Part shown: one piece after another, positions 16,348 to 24,495 of the stretch
Position numbering within the stretch: the stretch's first letter is position 1
Layout: each line of letters starts with the position of its first letter
Origin: Pirellula sp.
GTDB taxonomy: Bacteria > Planctomycetota > Planctomycetia > Pirellulales > Pirellulaceae
NCBI GenBank assembly: GCA_021300155.1
Contig: JAJTID010000009.1
Location: 1-64,000, forward strand
Direction of reading: 5' to 3'
Length of the DNA stretch: 64,000 bases
Notes under the pieces: model-generated
Told to the model about the DNA's origin: nothing
The model's input: only the letters and a program-made list of their open reading frames with translations
Database searches by the model: none
Program-made: the position numbers and the translations under genes

Positions 16348-17778
16348 ATGGCGAACAAAAAAGAATCGACAGCGATGTCGACAGCGTGGGTAGTAGTCGC
16401 GTTATTGGTGCCTGTCGCATTCTTGAACTACTTGGATCGGCAGATGCTGGCTTCGATGAAGACCTCCGTCATGTCCGACGTTTCAGGATTGGCGAACGAA
16501 GCCGATTGGGGAAAAGTACTAGCCATGTTCAAGTGGACTTATGCGTTTCTCAGTCCGGTGGGCGGGTTGTTTGCAGACCGATTCGGGAGAAGATATGTCA
16601 TTGCCGGTAGTCTTTTTGTTTGGTCCTTGGTGACTTGCTTGACGGGAATGGTTACGACTTACGAGCAGTTGTTGATTGCTCGTAGTTTGATGGGTATTAG
16701 CGAGGCGTTCTACATTCCGGCGGCGTTGGCATTGATTTCCGATTATCATATCGGGCCCACTCGTTCCAAGGCGGTTGGGTTCCATCAGATGGGGATCTAC
16801 GCAGGTGTCATCGTTGGCGGATTTACAGGATATGCGGCTGACAGTCCATCGTTTGGCTGGAGATGGACCTTCGGATTGTTTGGCCTGATCGGCGTGATCT
16901 ATGCCATACCGTTGCTACTGCTGTTGAAAGATCGTTTGCATTCCCAACCGGTGAAAGAAATTTCAGCAACTGGAGACAACACGTCGTATTCTGCAGCCGA
17001 CTCGCGGTCTGATTCTCAAGAGTCGTCGCGGGATCAACAAACCTCACTGGACGAAAATCCGTATGCTACGTCCTCGAAAGTCTCGCATGAGAATCAAGGC
17101 AATCCCAAGAATAAGCTGGAATCCCCGCCAGTTTTCACCCAGTCGAAGAATCCGCTGGAGCCATACTTTGCTTTGTTGGTGAACCCTTCGTTCTTGTTGT
17201 TGGTAGCTTATTTTACGCTTCCAGCAATGGCGGCTTGGGTAGTGCGCGATTGGATGCCCGCGATTTTGAAGAAAGAGTTCAATATCGGCCAGGGAATGGC
17301 GGGCGTATCGGCAACGTTGTATTGGCAAGTGGCGGCAATATTCGGAGCGATCGTGGGTGGTGCGTTAGCGGATCGCTGGATGCAACAGAGCAATCGAGGG
17401 CGCATTTATGTAAGTGCGATTGGGATGTCATTGATAGTGCCAGCCATGTTTGGAGTTGGCTATGCACCGCAGACCGGCCAGCTTTGGATAGCCGTCGCTT
17501 TCCTGGTTTTGTTTGGTTTGGGATGGGGATTTTTCGATTGCAACAACATGCCGATCCTATGCCAAATCGCCAGGCCACAACATCGTGCGACAGGTTATGG
17601 GATCATGAACTTGGTAAGCATTAGTTGCGGTGGTTTTGCAGACGTCGCGTTTGGAGTGATGAAGGACCAGAACATCCCGTTATTCGGCATCTTCAGCGTC
17701 TTTGCTAGCGTAGCGATCTTGTCCATCCTCCTCGTCCTCTTGATCCGCCCGAGGTATTCTGACGAGACTGGCTACTAG
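16348..17778 (+). CDS. Major facilitator superfamily transporter
   Basis: About 476 residues from the ATG at 16348 (a GTG at 16342 is also possible). Twelve hydrophobic helices; the MFS motif A region appears as GLFADRFGRRYV after the second helix and GALADRWMQQSNRGR after the eighth, and the first helix ends NYLDRQML. Between the halves there is an unusually long polar loop (about residues 195-270) rich in S, D, N and Q. The pattern resembles organic anion/sugar-acid symporters, but the substrate cannot be assigned. Monocistronic and convergent, with a 10-nt gap to the glycosyltransferase. Confidence 0.85.
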   Translation: MANKKESTAMSTAWVVVALLVPVAFLNYLDRQMLASMKTSVMSDVSGLANEADWGKVLAMFKWTYAFLSPVGGLFADRFGRRYVIAGSLFVWSLVTCLTGMVTTYEQLLIARSLMGISEAFYIPAALALISDYHIGPTRSKAVGFHQMGIYAGVIVGGFTGYAADSPSFGWRWTFGLFGLIGVIYAIPLLLLLKDRLHSQPVKEISATGDNTSYSAADSRSDSQESSRDQQTSLDENPYATSSKVSHENQGNPKNKLESPPVFTQSKNPLEPYFALLVNPSFLLLVAYFTLPAMAAWVVRDWMPAILKKEFNIGQGMAGVSATLYWQVAAIFGAIVGGALADRWMQQSNRGRIYVSAIGMSLIVPAMFGVGYAPQTGQLWIAVAFLVLFGLGWGFFDCNNMPILCQIARPQHRATGYGIMNLVSISCGGFADVAFGVMKDQNIPLFGIFSVFASVAILSILLVLLIRPRYSDETGY

Positions 17779-17788
17779 CGTCAGGGGA

Positions 17789-19189
17789 TCAAACGCGACT
17801 TTCGTTGTATGCCTTCATGCAAATCGAATGGAGCTGTCGTGCGCTCTCGGCCCAAGAGACGGGCTGAATGGGCGTCTTGCTTTCGGAGGAATCCTTGACG
17901 GATTCCCAATCGCGAATGGCACTGCTAAGGATCTGAGGATCGTTGAGTGGGAAAAAGGTACAGTTGTTTCCACCGACTTCTCGATGAATCGGAATATCGC
18001 TGACGAACGTCTTGGTACCGTGCCAAAGTGACTCGACGATTGGTAGACCAAATCCTTCGACGGTTGATGCGAGGATCACTCCCGAGCAATTTTTGTAAGC
18101 GTGTTGTAATTCCGCATCGTTCATGTCGTAAAAAACATGAAAGCGTTTACCCAACTCAGGATGGGCGTTGATGCGTTGGACTAAATTTTCGGAAAGTCCA
18201 CCGACTCTGCCTGCGAAGCAAAGCTGTGCATTGGATCCATTGGCCCAAAGAAGCTCAAAGGCGTCAAGCACGTGGTTGTGATTCTTGCGGGGGTCAAACG
18301 AACCCACGACGAAGTATGGGGAGTGTGCGGATCGATTTACAAAAAGAGAAGCCGTTCTTTCTCGTACGGTGCCAGACACCGCAGGGACATCCGCTCCCAA
18401 TTGGAACGATGCAATGCGTTGGCAAACGGTGTCGTTCTCATCATAGTTTTCTTGGATATATCGCGAGATGTCTTGCCTGACAGTATCAGAGATCGCGATG
18501 ATCAAGTCCGAATTCCGAATAACGCAGTCGATGTATTTTCTGAATTTCTCAGCTCTTCGCTCACCGACGAATTCTGGATGGCTGATAGGAATCAAGTCGT
18601 AGACAACAGTGCAAACGAAGCATCCATGTTCGCGGTACCGAGCCACAGTCGGCCAGACATCCATTTTGGTCCAATAGGCATCTGGCAACAATAGAATCGT
18701 CTTTTCGTTAGGAGCGATCTCTCCCCCCCGGCGTCGTCGGGACTGTTTTGCTAAGTAGACCAGGAAGGAATGAGGCAGCTTGAAGATGCCGAGATGACTG
18801 GGGGCTGGCAAAAGTACTTTTTGAAGTTTATGAAAAGGACGATTCTTTGTTACGGTTGCGAGTAGTTTTCGAAGTGGGACTGGATAGCTTTGAGTCGCCC
18901 TTTGCTCGAACTCTCCGAGACTCTTCATTGCCGTTTGCAATTCATCGTCCAATGCGAAAAAGTCGCCGTCGAGATGAAGGCTGCGCACCAACCTATTGTT
19001 TTCGATGCAATCTGGAAGATGGGAAACGATGCAACGGACGACCCGTTCGATTCCCGTGTTTCGAGAAGTAAGTGCGGTCTGCGAAAGATCGACTAAGAAC
19101 TGCGTACAGTCAATTTCCTTTGTTCCCGCAATATTCCCCCATTTCTCCGACGGACCATGAAATTTGTCCACAACTACTATTTTTGTCAT
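17789..19189 (-). CDS. Glycosyltransferase family 4 (GT-B)
   Basis: A 466-residue GT-B glycosyltransferase. The C-terminal half contains the donor-binding signature: VVGSFDPRKNHNHVLDAF, LCFAGRVGG, then the E-x7-E motif in STVEGFGLPIVESLWHG and the SDIPIHREVGG loop. The N-terminal half has the acceptor-side TGIERVVR block often seen in capsule and O-antigen GT4 enzymes. It transfers a sugar from a nucleotide donor to a glycan or lipid-linked acceptor at the cytoplasmic face. It lies 144 nt after the phosphoramidate operon on the same strand and probably builds the glycan that is modified. Confidence 0.85.
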   Translation of the reverse strand: MTKIVVVDKFHGPSEKWGNIAGTKEIDCTQFLVDLSQTALTSRNTGIERVVRCIVSHLPDCIENNRLVRSLHLDGDFFALDDELQTAMKSLGEFEQRATQSYPVPLRKLLATVTKNRPFHKLQKVLLPAPSHLGIFKLPHSFLVYLAKQSRRRRGGEIAPNEKTILLLPDAYWTKMDVWPTVARYREHGCFVCTVVYDLIPISHPEFVGERRAEKFRKYIDCVIRNSDLIIAISDTVRQDISRYIQENYDENDTVCQRIASFQLGADVPAVSGTVRERTASLFVNRSAHSPYFVVGSFDPRKNHNHVLDAFELLWANGSNAQLCFAGRVGGLSENLVQRINAHPELGKRFHVFYDMNDAELQHAYKNCSGVILASTVEGFGLPIVESLWHGTKTFVSDIPIHREVGGNNCTFFPLNDPQILSSAIRDWESVKDSSESKTPIQPVSWAESARQLHSICMKAYNESRV

Positions 19190-19333
19190 CGATTATGCAA
19201 TCCTCTCTACATGAAAGGAGCATAGCAACGTATTTGGTCTGACTTCAATGCCAATCTGCAAAAACCGAGACAACGTTGCCAACTCTCGGGGAATGACGAA
19301 TTGCTGCGTCGGAAGTCATGACTTTGAACAATA

Positions 19334-20074
19334 CTAAAGCGCACATATATCCAAATCGCTCGGCGAATCTATCTCTAGCCATCCCCCGTGGGTAGGAACC
19401 GCTTTGCAGCGAATACCTGCCCGTATCATTTCCCGCAAAAACGTAGTCATATACATCTGGCTGAAGTTTTTGCCATCATAGAGAGCACTTCGATCTAGTG
19501 AATGGTAGAGCTGTCGAACCTGTCGGACAGTTGCTGCCGCAATTTTTATCAGTCCCATGTATTGACCTTGAATCTCATCATAGGATGAAGGTCTTCGTCC
19601 AAGATCGGTAACATAGCCATCACTGTCCAAGATCATCGTTTCAGCGTCAAGAAGTGGGTCAGGCATTCTTTTCTGCCAAAGTGCACGCCAATTCGTGTCG
19701 ATCGCGATCGCGAGTTCAGAAGGAGAATTGATCAGACTTTGGGGTATATGTGGCTGATAGATGATATCTGCATAACTTATGAGAACATCTCCTTCAAGTT
19801 CGTCCTCCGCGCAGAAGAGGCTATGCACCATATTCGTATTCTCGAAATCGGCATTGACCACCATTTTGACATTGTATTCATCGACAAAGCAATCAAGAAC
19901 GTCTGCGCGATAACCTCCTACGATTACAAACTCTTCGATACCACATTTTTGAAGCGACTCAAGAATATGAGATATGATTGGAAATCCCTGGTATTGAACC
20001 ATACACTTCGGGCAGTTGTCAGTGAGCGGTCGCAATCTAGTTCCCTGTCCTGCCGCAAGAATTATTGCCTTCAT
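19334..20074 (-). CDS. CTP:phosphoglutamine cytidylyltransferase (Cj1416-like; LicC-type nucleotidyltransferase)
   Basis: About 246 residues from the ATG at 20074, which overlaps the upstream stop as ATGA. The N-terminus has the nucleotidyltransferase signature ILAAGQGTRLRPLT followed by CPKCM, the ENTNMVHSLF block and the metal-binding SYADIIY segment. Alone it would be called a phosphocholine cytidylyltransferase (LicC). In context with the Gln-kinase-like and gamma-glutamyl hydrolase genes directly upstream, the better match is Cj1416 of Campylobacter jejuni (253 residues), which makes CDP-L-glutamine from CTP and L-glutamine phosphate. The family is seen; the substrate is inferred from synteny. 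Confidence 0.8.
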   Translation of the reverse strand: MKAIILAAGQGTRLRPLTDNCPKCMVQYQGFPIISHILESLQKCGIEEFVIVGGYRADVLDCFVDEYNVKMVVNADFENTNMVHSLFCAEDELEGDVLISYADIIYQPHIPQSLINSPSELAIAIDTNWRALWQKRMPDPLLDAETMILDSDGYVTDLGRRPSSYDEIQGQYMGLIKIAAATVRQVRQLYHSLDRSALYDGKNFSQMYMTTFLREMIRAGIRCKAVPTHGGWLEIDSPSDLDICAL

Positions 20075-20757
20075 GTGCTTCCTGTTTCGCAATTGCTGTG
20101 TTGCATGCTATTTGTCAAAAAAACACGGTTTATCAGTTGCATGTCAGTTTTTTCGAATGGTGCGAATCGTTCTGGGTGCCACATAATTCCGTGAATGCGA
20201 AGACTGATGTGCCGAATTTCCTCAACTACTCCATCAGGAGACCTTGCGAGTACCTCCAAATTCTTGATCGTTGTGTCGGTACCGAAACGATGATAACTAT
20301 TGACCTTCCTCAACTCACGTCGATCATTGCCTAAAAGCAAATGGTCGGTTGCAACATGGCCATGCAAAGCTTCTAGCTTGATTCCGAATGCATGCTGTAT
20401 AAGTTGCATTCCACGGCAAACACCGAGACAGGGAATATCTTCGTCAATCGCGATTTTGAGTAAAGCTAACTCTGTTGCATCACGTTCGGGAGCATCACCA
20501 CCATAATCCGAGAGCGAATTTCCCCCAGTAAACAATATTCCATCCAGCGATAAGTTCCGTACGAGGTCTGTCGTTACCGCAACATGGTTTGGAAGAAGAA
20601 TGGGGATACATCTGAGTGCATGTAGCAATTCGATCCACCTTTGATCGATCGAATCCCTCCTTTCCTTGATTTCAGAAAACTCAGTCACTCGCTGAGTCAA
20701 ACCGATCTTCCTAACAGTAGGATTCGATCTGGCTTCCATATCGTTCACCCCACTCAT
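20071..20757 (-). CDS. Gamma-glutamyl-CDP-amidate hydrolase (Cj1417-like; class-I amidotransferase fold)
   Basis: From the ATG at 20757 (one base after the upstream stop; starts at 20778 and 20739 are alternatives) the protein is about 228 residues. It has the peptidase C26/class-I glutaminase triad: nucleophile Cys114 in GVCRGMQ and the His/Glu pair in MWHPE (H194, E196). The ITQR-like start (GLTQRV), the D-x-x-x-x-W block, FTGGNSL and VNSYHRFG are the pattern I recall for Cj1417, which splits gamma-glutamyl-CDP-amidate to cytidine diphosphoramidate and glutamate. Alone it would be annotated PuuD-like; neighbours on both sides favour the phosphoramidate role. Confidence 0.82.
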   Translation of the reverse strand: MSGVNDMEARSNPTVRKIGLTQRVTEFSEIKERRDSIDQRWIELLHALRCIPILLPNHVAVTTDLVRNLSLDGILFTGGNSLSDYGGDAPERDATELALLKIAIDEDIPCLGVCRGMQLIQHAFGIKLEALHGHVATDHLLLGNDRRELRKVNSYHRFGTDTTIKNLEVLARSPDGVVEEIRHISLRIHGIMWHPERFAPFEKTDMQLINRVFLTNSMQHSNCETGST

Positions 20758-20758
20758 T

Positions 20759-23131
20759 TTAGGCTGCACGCAGTCCATAGGAGTGTTGAGTCCTGGAACG
20801 TTGCACTCGAACTTGTCTGTTCATGCAATCGATCTCAAGTACTTCAGCAGTTTGCCATTGTTCAAAATTCTGGCTTCCCGCACCGATGATGGCCGGCACT
20901 CCCAATTCGCCTGCGCGAATCGCCATGTGAGAATTCGCCCCTCCGTACATCGTGACCAAGCCTGCTATTCGGTGCGAAAAAATCCAGTCGAAGCCGGGAT
21001 CTGCACTTGGAATAAACAAAATTCCACCCTTGAGAAGATCGTGTGGATCGTCAATAGATCTTACCGGGGCGGAAACTTTGCCCAATGTAATGTAGTTTGG
21101 TTCTGAATTGGAAAGACAAAAGCAATAGACGTCGTTTGGCGAAGAGATCAGAGGCGGTAACAACAATTGCTTTGACTGCTCAAACCTTTCTTTGCCTTGC
21201 TCAATACTTCGCTTTAGCGAATCAGGAATATCAGATCCTGAAGAGTATAGATTTCGAACACTGCATATATCAAGGTAGGAACAGTCATCTACCGAGAAAC
21301 CGTGATCTTCACCGAGTTCACGAATTAACGATAAACAAAGACTTAAGCTGCGAGTGAAAACAAATTTCGAATACTCCCTACCCTCGATCGCGTTCTTTAG
21401 AAACGCAAATAGACTAAGAACCCCATGCTCAAGCCCATGTTCTTGGAGTTGCTTTTCTAGGGCAGATAGTTGTCTCAGCGAAAGTGAGAAGTCTTTGTTC
21501 TCACTTACATGACTGGAATGTGCAGCGACATGTTCATCATGTGCTTCCCAGTCAAAATACTTCTCCGGGGCTTCGTCGTATCTGGGGGAGGTAATGTCGT
21601 AAGTTCCGGGTCTCAAATGTCCGTACTCTTCAAGAAATGCAGATCGGCGAAGTCTTTGGCTGTCGATTGCTAATCTAGAACTCACTGTTGCAAGCGAGTT
21701 CAAGAAGGAGGCCATCTCCTCTCGGTCGAGAATTCCAACATTGACCATAGAACGCAGGAACTGAACCGCGATGAACGCTGCCCTTGCTAGTCCTGCGAAG
21801 GGTAAGGTCCCGTAGCGCTTGCAATCCTCAAGTAGCCAGTAAATTCTAGAAACTTTATCTAACTTGCTTGTTCGAATGGTTTCGTATCGTGTCTCGAGTT
21901 CTTTGATCCTCGCGCTGTCTTCGAGCCAAAGACCTTCTTTGTTATTAATAATCCGATTAGTCAGTTGTCGTAGGCTATGCGTTAGCTGCAACTGATCGTT
22001 TTTGGAAAAACCAAAACGAGACAATTGGTTCAATCGTTCCGGGAGGTCGAGCGTGTAGCATGAATGAACGATCTCGAACTCCACTTTATCATGCTGACTC
22101 GGATTTGCTGCTAGTCGGTCAACGTAATGGTTTACGAGCCTGTCCGCCAACTCTCCATGTATGTCCGCTGGAATGAAGGAATTAAAGCTCAGTCTGACAT
22201 CGACATATGGGAGTCCGCAAAAATCGACTACCAATGGAAAGCTTCTTAAATTGCGGTATCCATAGTTGTGCCTTTGATAGGCCCAAATGCTGTCAGTTAC
22301 TAAGTCTTTATAAAGGGACAGCGCAAGTGGTCGCGGTCGAATTCCGATAATCTCTGCTGGATTCCAATCCGGCATAACACCAAAAATCGTACGGTCACCG
22401 TGAAGGTATGGATGCCTACAAATTCCCTGAGAAATCTTCGCAGCAACAGACCTTAAACACGAATCAAGCGTATGGCAGGTAGACGAATTGCTCGTGGCTA
22501 AAGGTCGAACCTGTAGCAAATAAACTTCATCTTCGACGACGGCAAACTCTAAATCGATCGAGTTACAGTCGAGAATCTCCATCAGTTCCAGGGTTAGTTC
22601 ACCAATTTGCCTGAGATCTTCTGGGAGCTCATGAATACTGTTTCGATAGCAGTAATACGTTTCTAAGTCGTTGGTAGAGCCGGCTGTAACCGCACTCGTC
22701 GAGCCACTTCGGTCAATGTTCAGAACAATGTAGGGCGCATTGGTATTTGGGTCGCAACTAAACGCAACCCCACAAATCGACACGCTGCCAAGTAAGGGCT
22801 GAACAAATACTTGGTCTGAACCATTTCCATTGCCAAATGATTCAATAACTCGCTCAATTGCGATACACAATTCTTCGGCCCCACGTACACCCGGTACTGA
22901 AAGATAATGTCCGGCCAGAGATCTGCCGCTACCATCTTCATCCGCAGCGCTACTACGAACGATGAGGTCTTTCGCTCCCCATTCTTCCATGAGAATTCGT
23001 TGGAGAATGCACTCTGGTTCCGCGGCCCAGGAAGCCGCCGTAAACTTTACCTGGGGAAGTACCGACGCATTTTCAATGACATTGGCTAGGCTATCAAGGG
23101 TCTCTGCTTTCGTACCGAACGAAATTCCCAT
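20759..23131 (-). CDS. L-glutamine kinase (Cj1418-like; PEP-synthase-type phosphotransferase)
   Basis: The start is placed at the ATG at 23131, overlapping the upstream stop as TGATG; it gives MGISFGTKAETL and 790 residues. The N-terminal ATP-grasp part resembles PEP synthase: VRSSAADEDGSGRSLAG (about 58-74) and LEFAVVEDEVYLLQVRPL (near 200). The middle ~450 residues are unlike PEP synthase. The C-terminal mobile domain carries the phosphohistidine in GGANSHMAIRAGELGVPA (about H735). The PEP/pyruvate TIM barrel is absent, so it is not a PEP synthase. This matches Cj1418, which uses ATP to phosphorylate the amide nitrogen of L-glutamine, the first step of phosphoramidate synthesis. Confidence 0.82.
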   Translation of the reverse strand: MGISFGTKAETLDSLANVIENASVLPQVKFTAASWAAEPECILQRILMEEWGAKDLIVRSSAADEDGSGRSLAGHYLSVPGVRGAEELCIAIERVIESFGNGNGSDQVFVQPLLGSVSICGVAFSCDPNTNAPYIVLNIDRSGSTSAVTAGSTNDLETYYCYRNSIHELPEDLRQIGELTLELMEILDCNSIDLEFAVVEDEVYLLQVRPLATSNSSTCHTLDSCLRSVAAKISQGICRHPYLHGDRTIFGVMPDWNPAEIIGIRPRPLALSLYKDLVTDSIWAYQRHNYGYRNLRSFPLVVDFCGLPYVDVRLSFNSFIPADIHGELADRLVNHYVDRLAANPSQHDKVEFEIVHSCYTLDLPERLNQLSRFGFSKNDQLQLTHSLRQLTNRIINNKEGLWLEDSARIKELETRYETIRTSKLDKVSRIYWLLEDCKRYGTLPFAGLARAAFIAVQFLRSMVNVGILDREEMASFLNSLATVSSRLAIDSQRLRRSAFLEEYGHLRPGTYDITSPRYDEAPEKYFDWEAHDEHVAAHSSHVSENKDFSLSLRQLSALEKQLQEHGLEHGVLSLFAFLKNAIEGREYSKFVFTRSLSLCLSLIRELGEDHGFSVDDCSYLDICSVRNLYSSGSDIPDSLKRSIEQGKERFEQSKQLLLPPLISSPNDVYCFCLSNSEPNYITLGKVSAPVRSIDDPHDLLKGGILFIPSADPGFDWIFSHRIAGLVTMYGGANSHMAIRAGELGVPAIIGAGSQNFEQWQTAEVLEIDCMNRQVRVQRSRTQHSYGLRAA

Positions 23132-23898
23132 CAGATTTCCCCCTGAGGCTTCAATTGAGCCATCCAAATACGCGTGGTGAATGGAACCAAGATGCTTGAG
23201 TTCGAGTTTGACCGCAAGTAGTCTTCGATCGCGTCGATGACTTGATCAAACTTCGTTCCAGCTTGTCTTTGTAAAGTTCCATGCGACCTCCATGCGGCAA
23301 TGCATTCATCAACTCCTTGCCGATGAACTACATCTGCTTCTAGTCGGACGACCGGGCCGAACAAGTTTGATTGGTTGATTACTTCTGTTTGGTCTTCTCG
23401 TCGAGTGCCATAATCGTATTTCCCCAAAGCTCTCTCGATAATGGCCTCGATTCCAGCCTGAATGGGATCATTGAGATTTCTATGATTCCACATGCAAGCA
23501 AACCATCGCCGAGGCTTTAGTAGACGCGCACTCTCTCGCAATGCCTTCGATCTATCGCATACGTTAAAGGAAGAACCAAACGTAACTAAATCGAACGATG
23601 AATCTTCTTGCTGAGTCGACTCGCCAGTTGCTTCGTACCACTGAACTTTTTCAAATGGTCTCGTTCGCTCAATTCCTCTTTGTCTCATTGCATCATTTGG
23701 CTCGACTGCAATGACACGGAATTCTCGCTCCAATAATGGAATCGTAAGATGACCGACCCCTGCGCCTATATCGCAGACCTGATCTCCAGTGCATACCTCC
23801 GCTATCGAGACCATCGCGTCAATCGCTGCAGGTGCATATTCAGGTCGAAGCGCATAGGTTTCTGCGAGCTTCGTATAGTCCCATTGTGTCTTAATCAT
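23131..23898 (-). CDS. Class I SAM-dependent methyltransferase, phosphoramidate operon
   Basis: A 255-residue Rossmann methyltransferase with motif I VCDIGAGVGHLT, the acidic end of strand 2 (VIAVEPND), and motif IV FDLVTFGSSFN. Its start overlaps the kinase gene upstream (ATGATTAA, 8 nt) and its stop overlaps the Gln-kinase start. In C. jejuni the corresponding positions (Cj1419, Cj1420) hold methyltransferases needed for O-methylation of the phosphoramidate. An O-methyltransferase acting on the phosphoramidate or an earlier intermediate is the favoured reading; methylation of a sugar is the alternative. Confidence 0.8.
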   Translation of the reverse strand: MIKTQWDYTKLAETYALRPEYAPAAIDAMVSIAEVCTGDQVCDIGAGVGHLTIPLLEREFRVIAVEPNDAMRQRGIERTRPFEKVQWYEATGESTQQEDSSFDLVTFGSSFNVCDRSKALRESARLLKPRRWFACMWNHRNLNDPIQAGIEAIIERALGKYDYGTRREDQTEVINQSNLFGPVVRLEADVVHRQGVDECIAAWRSHGTLQRQAGTKFDQVIDAIEDYLRSNSNSSILVPFTTRIWMAQLKPQGEI

Positions 23899-24463
23899 TT
23901 TTTGTTTCCATGTCCTTAAGGGAAGAAGTTTGAAGACGATTCAGCCAATACTCCACGATCGAAATCGCGTGTTGATTCGGGTCTGTGTCAGGTTCATTTG
24001 CGATCACTAAATCAGGGTGTGCGGGAGTCTCGAACGCAATGTCAATTCCGACAACCTCCGTAATCTGATTGCTGGCTCGAAGGCTATAGATTGATTTCTG
24101 GTCCCTCTGCGCGAGCGTTTCTTGACACACTCGCACAAATATCTCGATGTAGTTGGGAACATTCTCTCGTAGCCATGTTCGAATCTCCGGGAACGGTGAG
24201 ATCGTAGCACAAACCACGATATGCCCCTGCATTGAGAACAGACGTCCCATTCGAGCATAACTCCAAGCCAGCCAACGCCGGTCTTCTATTCCGTGACGCC
24301 CAGCCATCTGAAGTACCTCTCTCATACAGTCACCATCGATCATGATCGATTTAAGACTTTGATCCAGAAGCCTTTTCCTCAAAGCAGAGGCGATTGTCGA
24401 TTTGCCAGCACCAGCCAAACCCGTTATCCAAAACAGAGTGCCATTTGGGTTATCGAAAGTCAT
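23891..24463 (-). CDS. Cytidine diphosphoramidate kinase (Cj1415-like; APS-kinase family)
   Basis: About 190 residues from the ATG at 24463 (a TTG at 24484 is less likely). P-loop GLAGAGKS at 15-22, then MIDGDCMR, and the family-specific VVCATISPFPEIR and RDQKSIYSLRA segments ending in VVGIDIAFETP. The fold is adenylyl-sulfate kinase. However, no sulfate adenylyltransferase (cysD/cysN or sat) is nearby, and the C-terminal segment resembles Cj1415, which adds a 3'-phosphate to cytidine diphosphoramidate. That parallels PAPS formation and gives an activated donor for transfer. An APS kinase feeding the adjacent sulfotransferase is the main alternative. Confidence 0.75.
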   Translation of the reverse strand: MTFDNPNGTLFWITGLAGAGKSTIASALRKRLLDQSLKSIMIDGDCMREVLQMAGRHGIEDRRWLAWSYARMGRLFSMQGHIVVCATISPFPEIRTWLRENVPNYIEIFVRVCQETLAQRDQKSIYSLRASNQITEVVGIDIAFETPAHPDLVIANEPDTDPNQHAISIVEYWLNRLQTSSLKDMETKND

Positions 24464-24495
24464 GAATGGGATCTCTTGATGCAATCGATACTCAT

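Noticed and set aside
19334-20074. Phosphocholine cytidylyltransferase (LicC)
   Set aside because: No choline kinase, uptake or transferase genes are adjacent; the order matches Cj1418-1417-1416.
20071-20757. PuuD-type gamma-glutamyl-GABA hydrolase of putrescine breakdown
   Set aside because: The fold fits, but no putrescine genes are nearby and the flanking Gln-kinase-like and cytidylyltransferase genes give a better explanation.
20759-23131. Phosphoenolpyruvate synthase
   Set aside because: ATP-grasp and phosphohistidine domains are present, but the PEP/pyruvate barrel is missing and the middle region is unlike PEP synthase.
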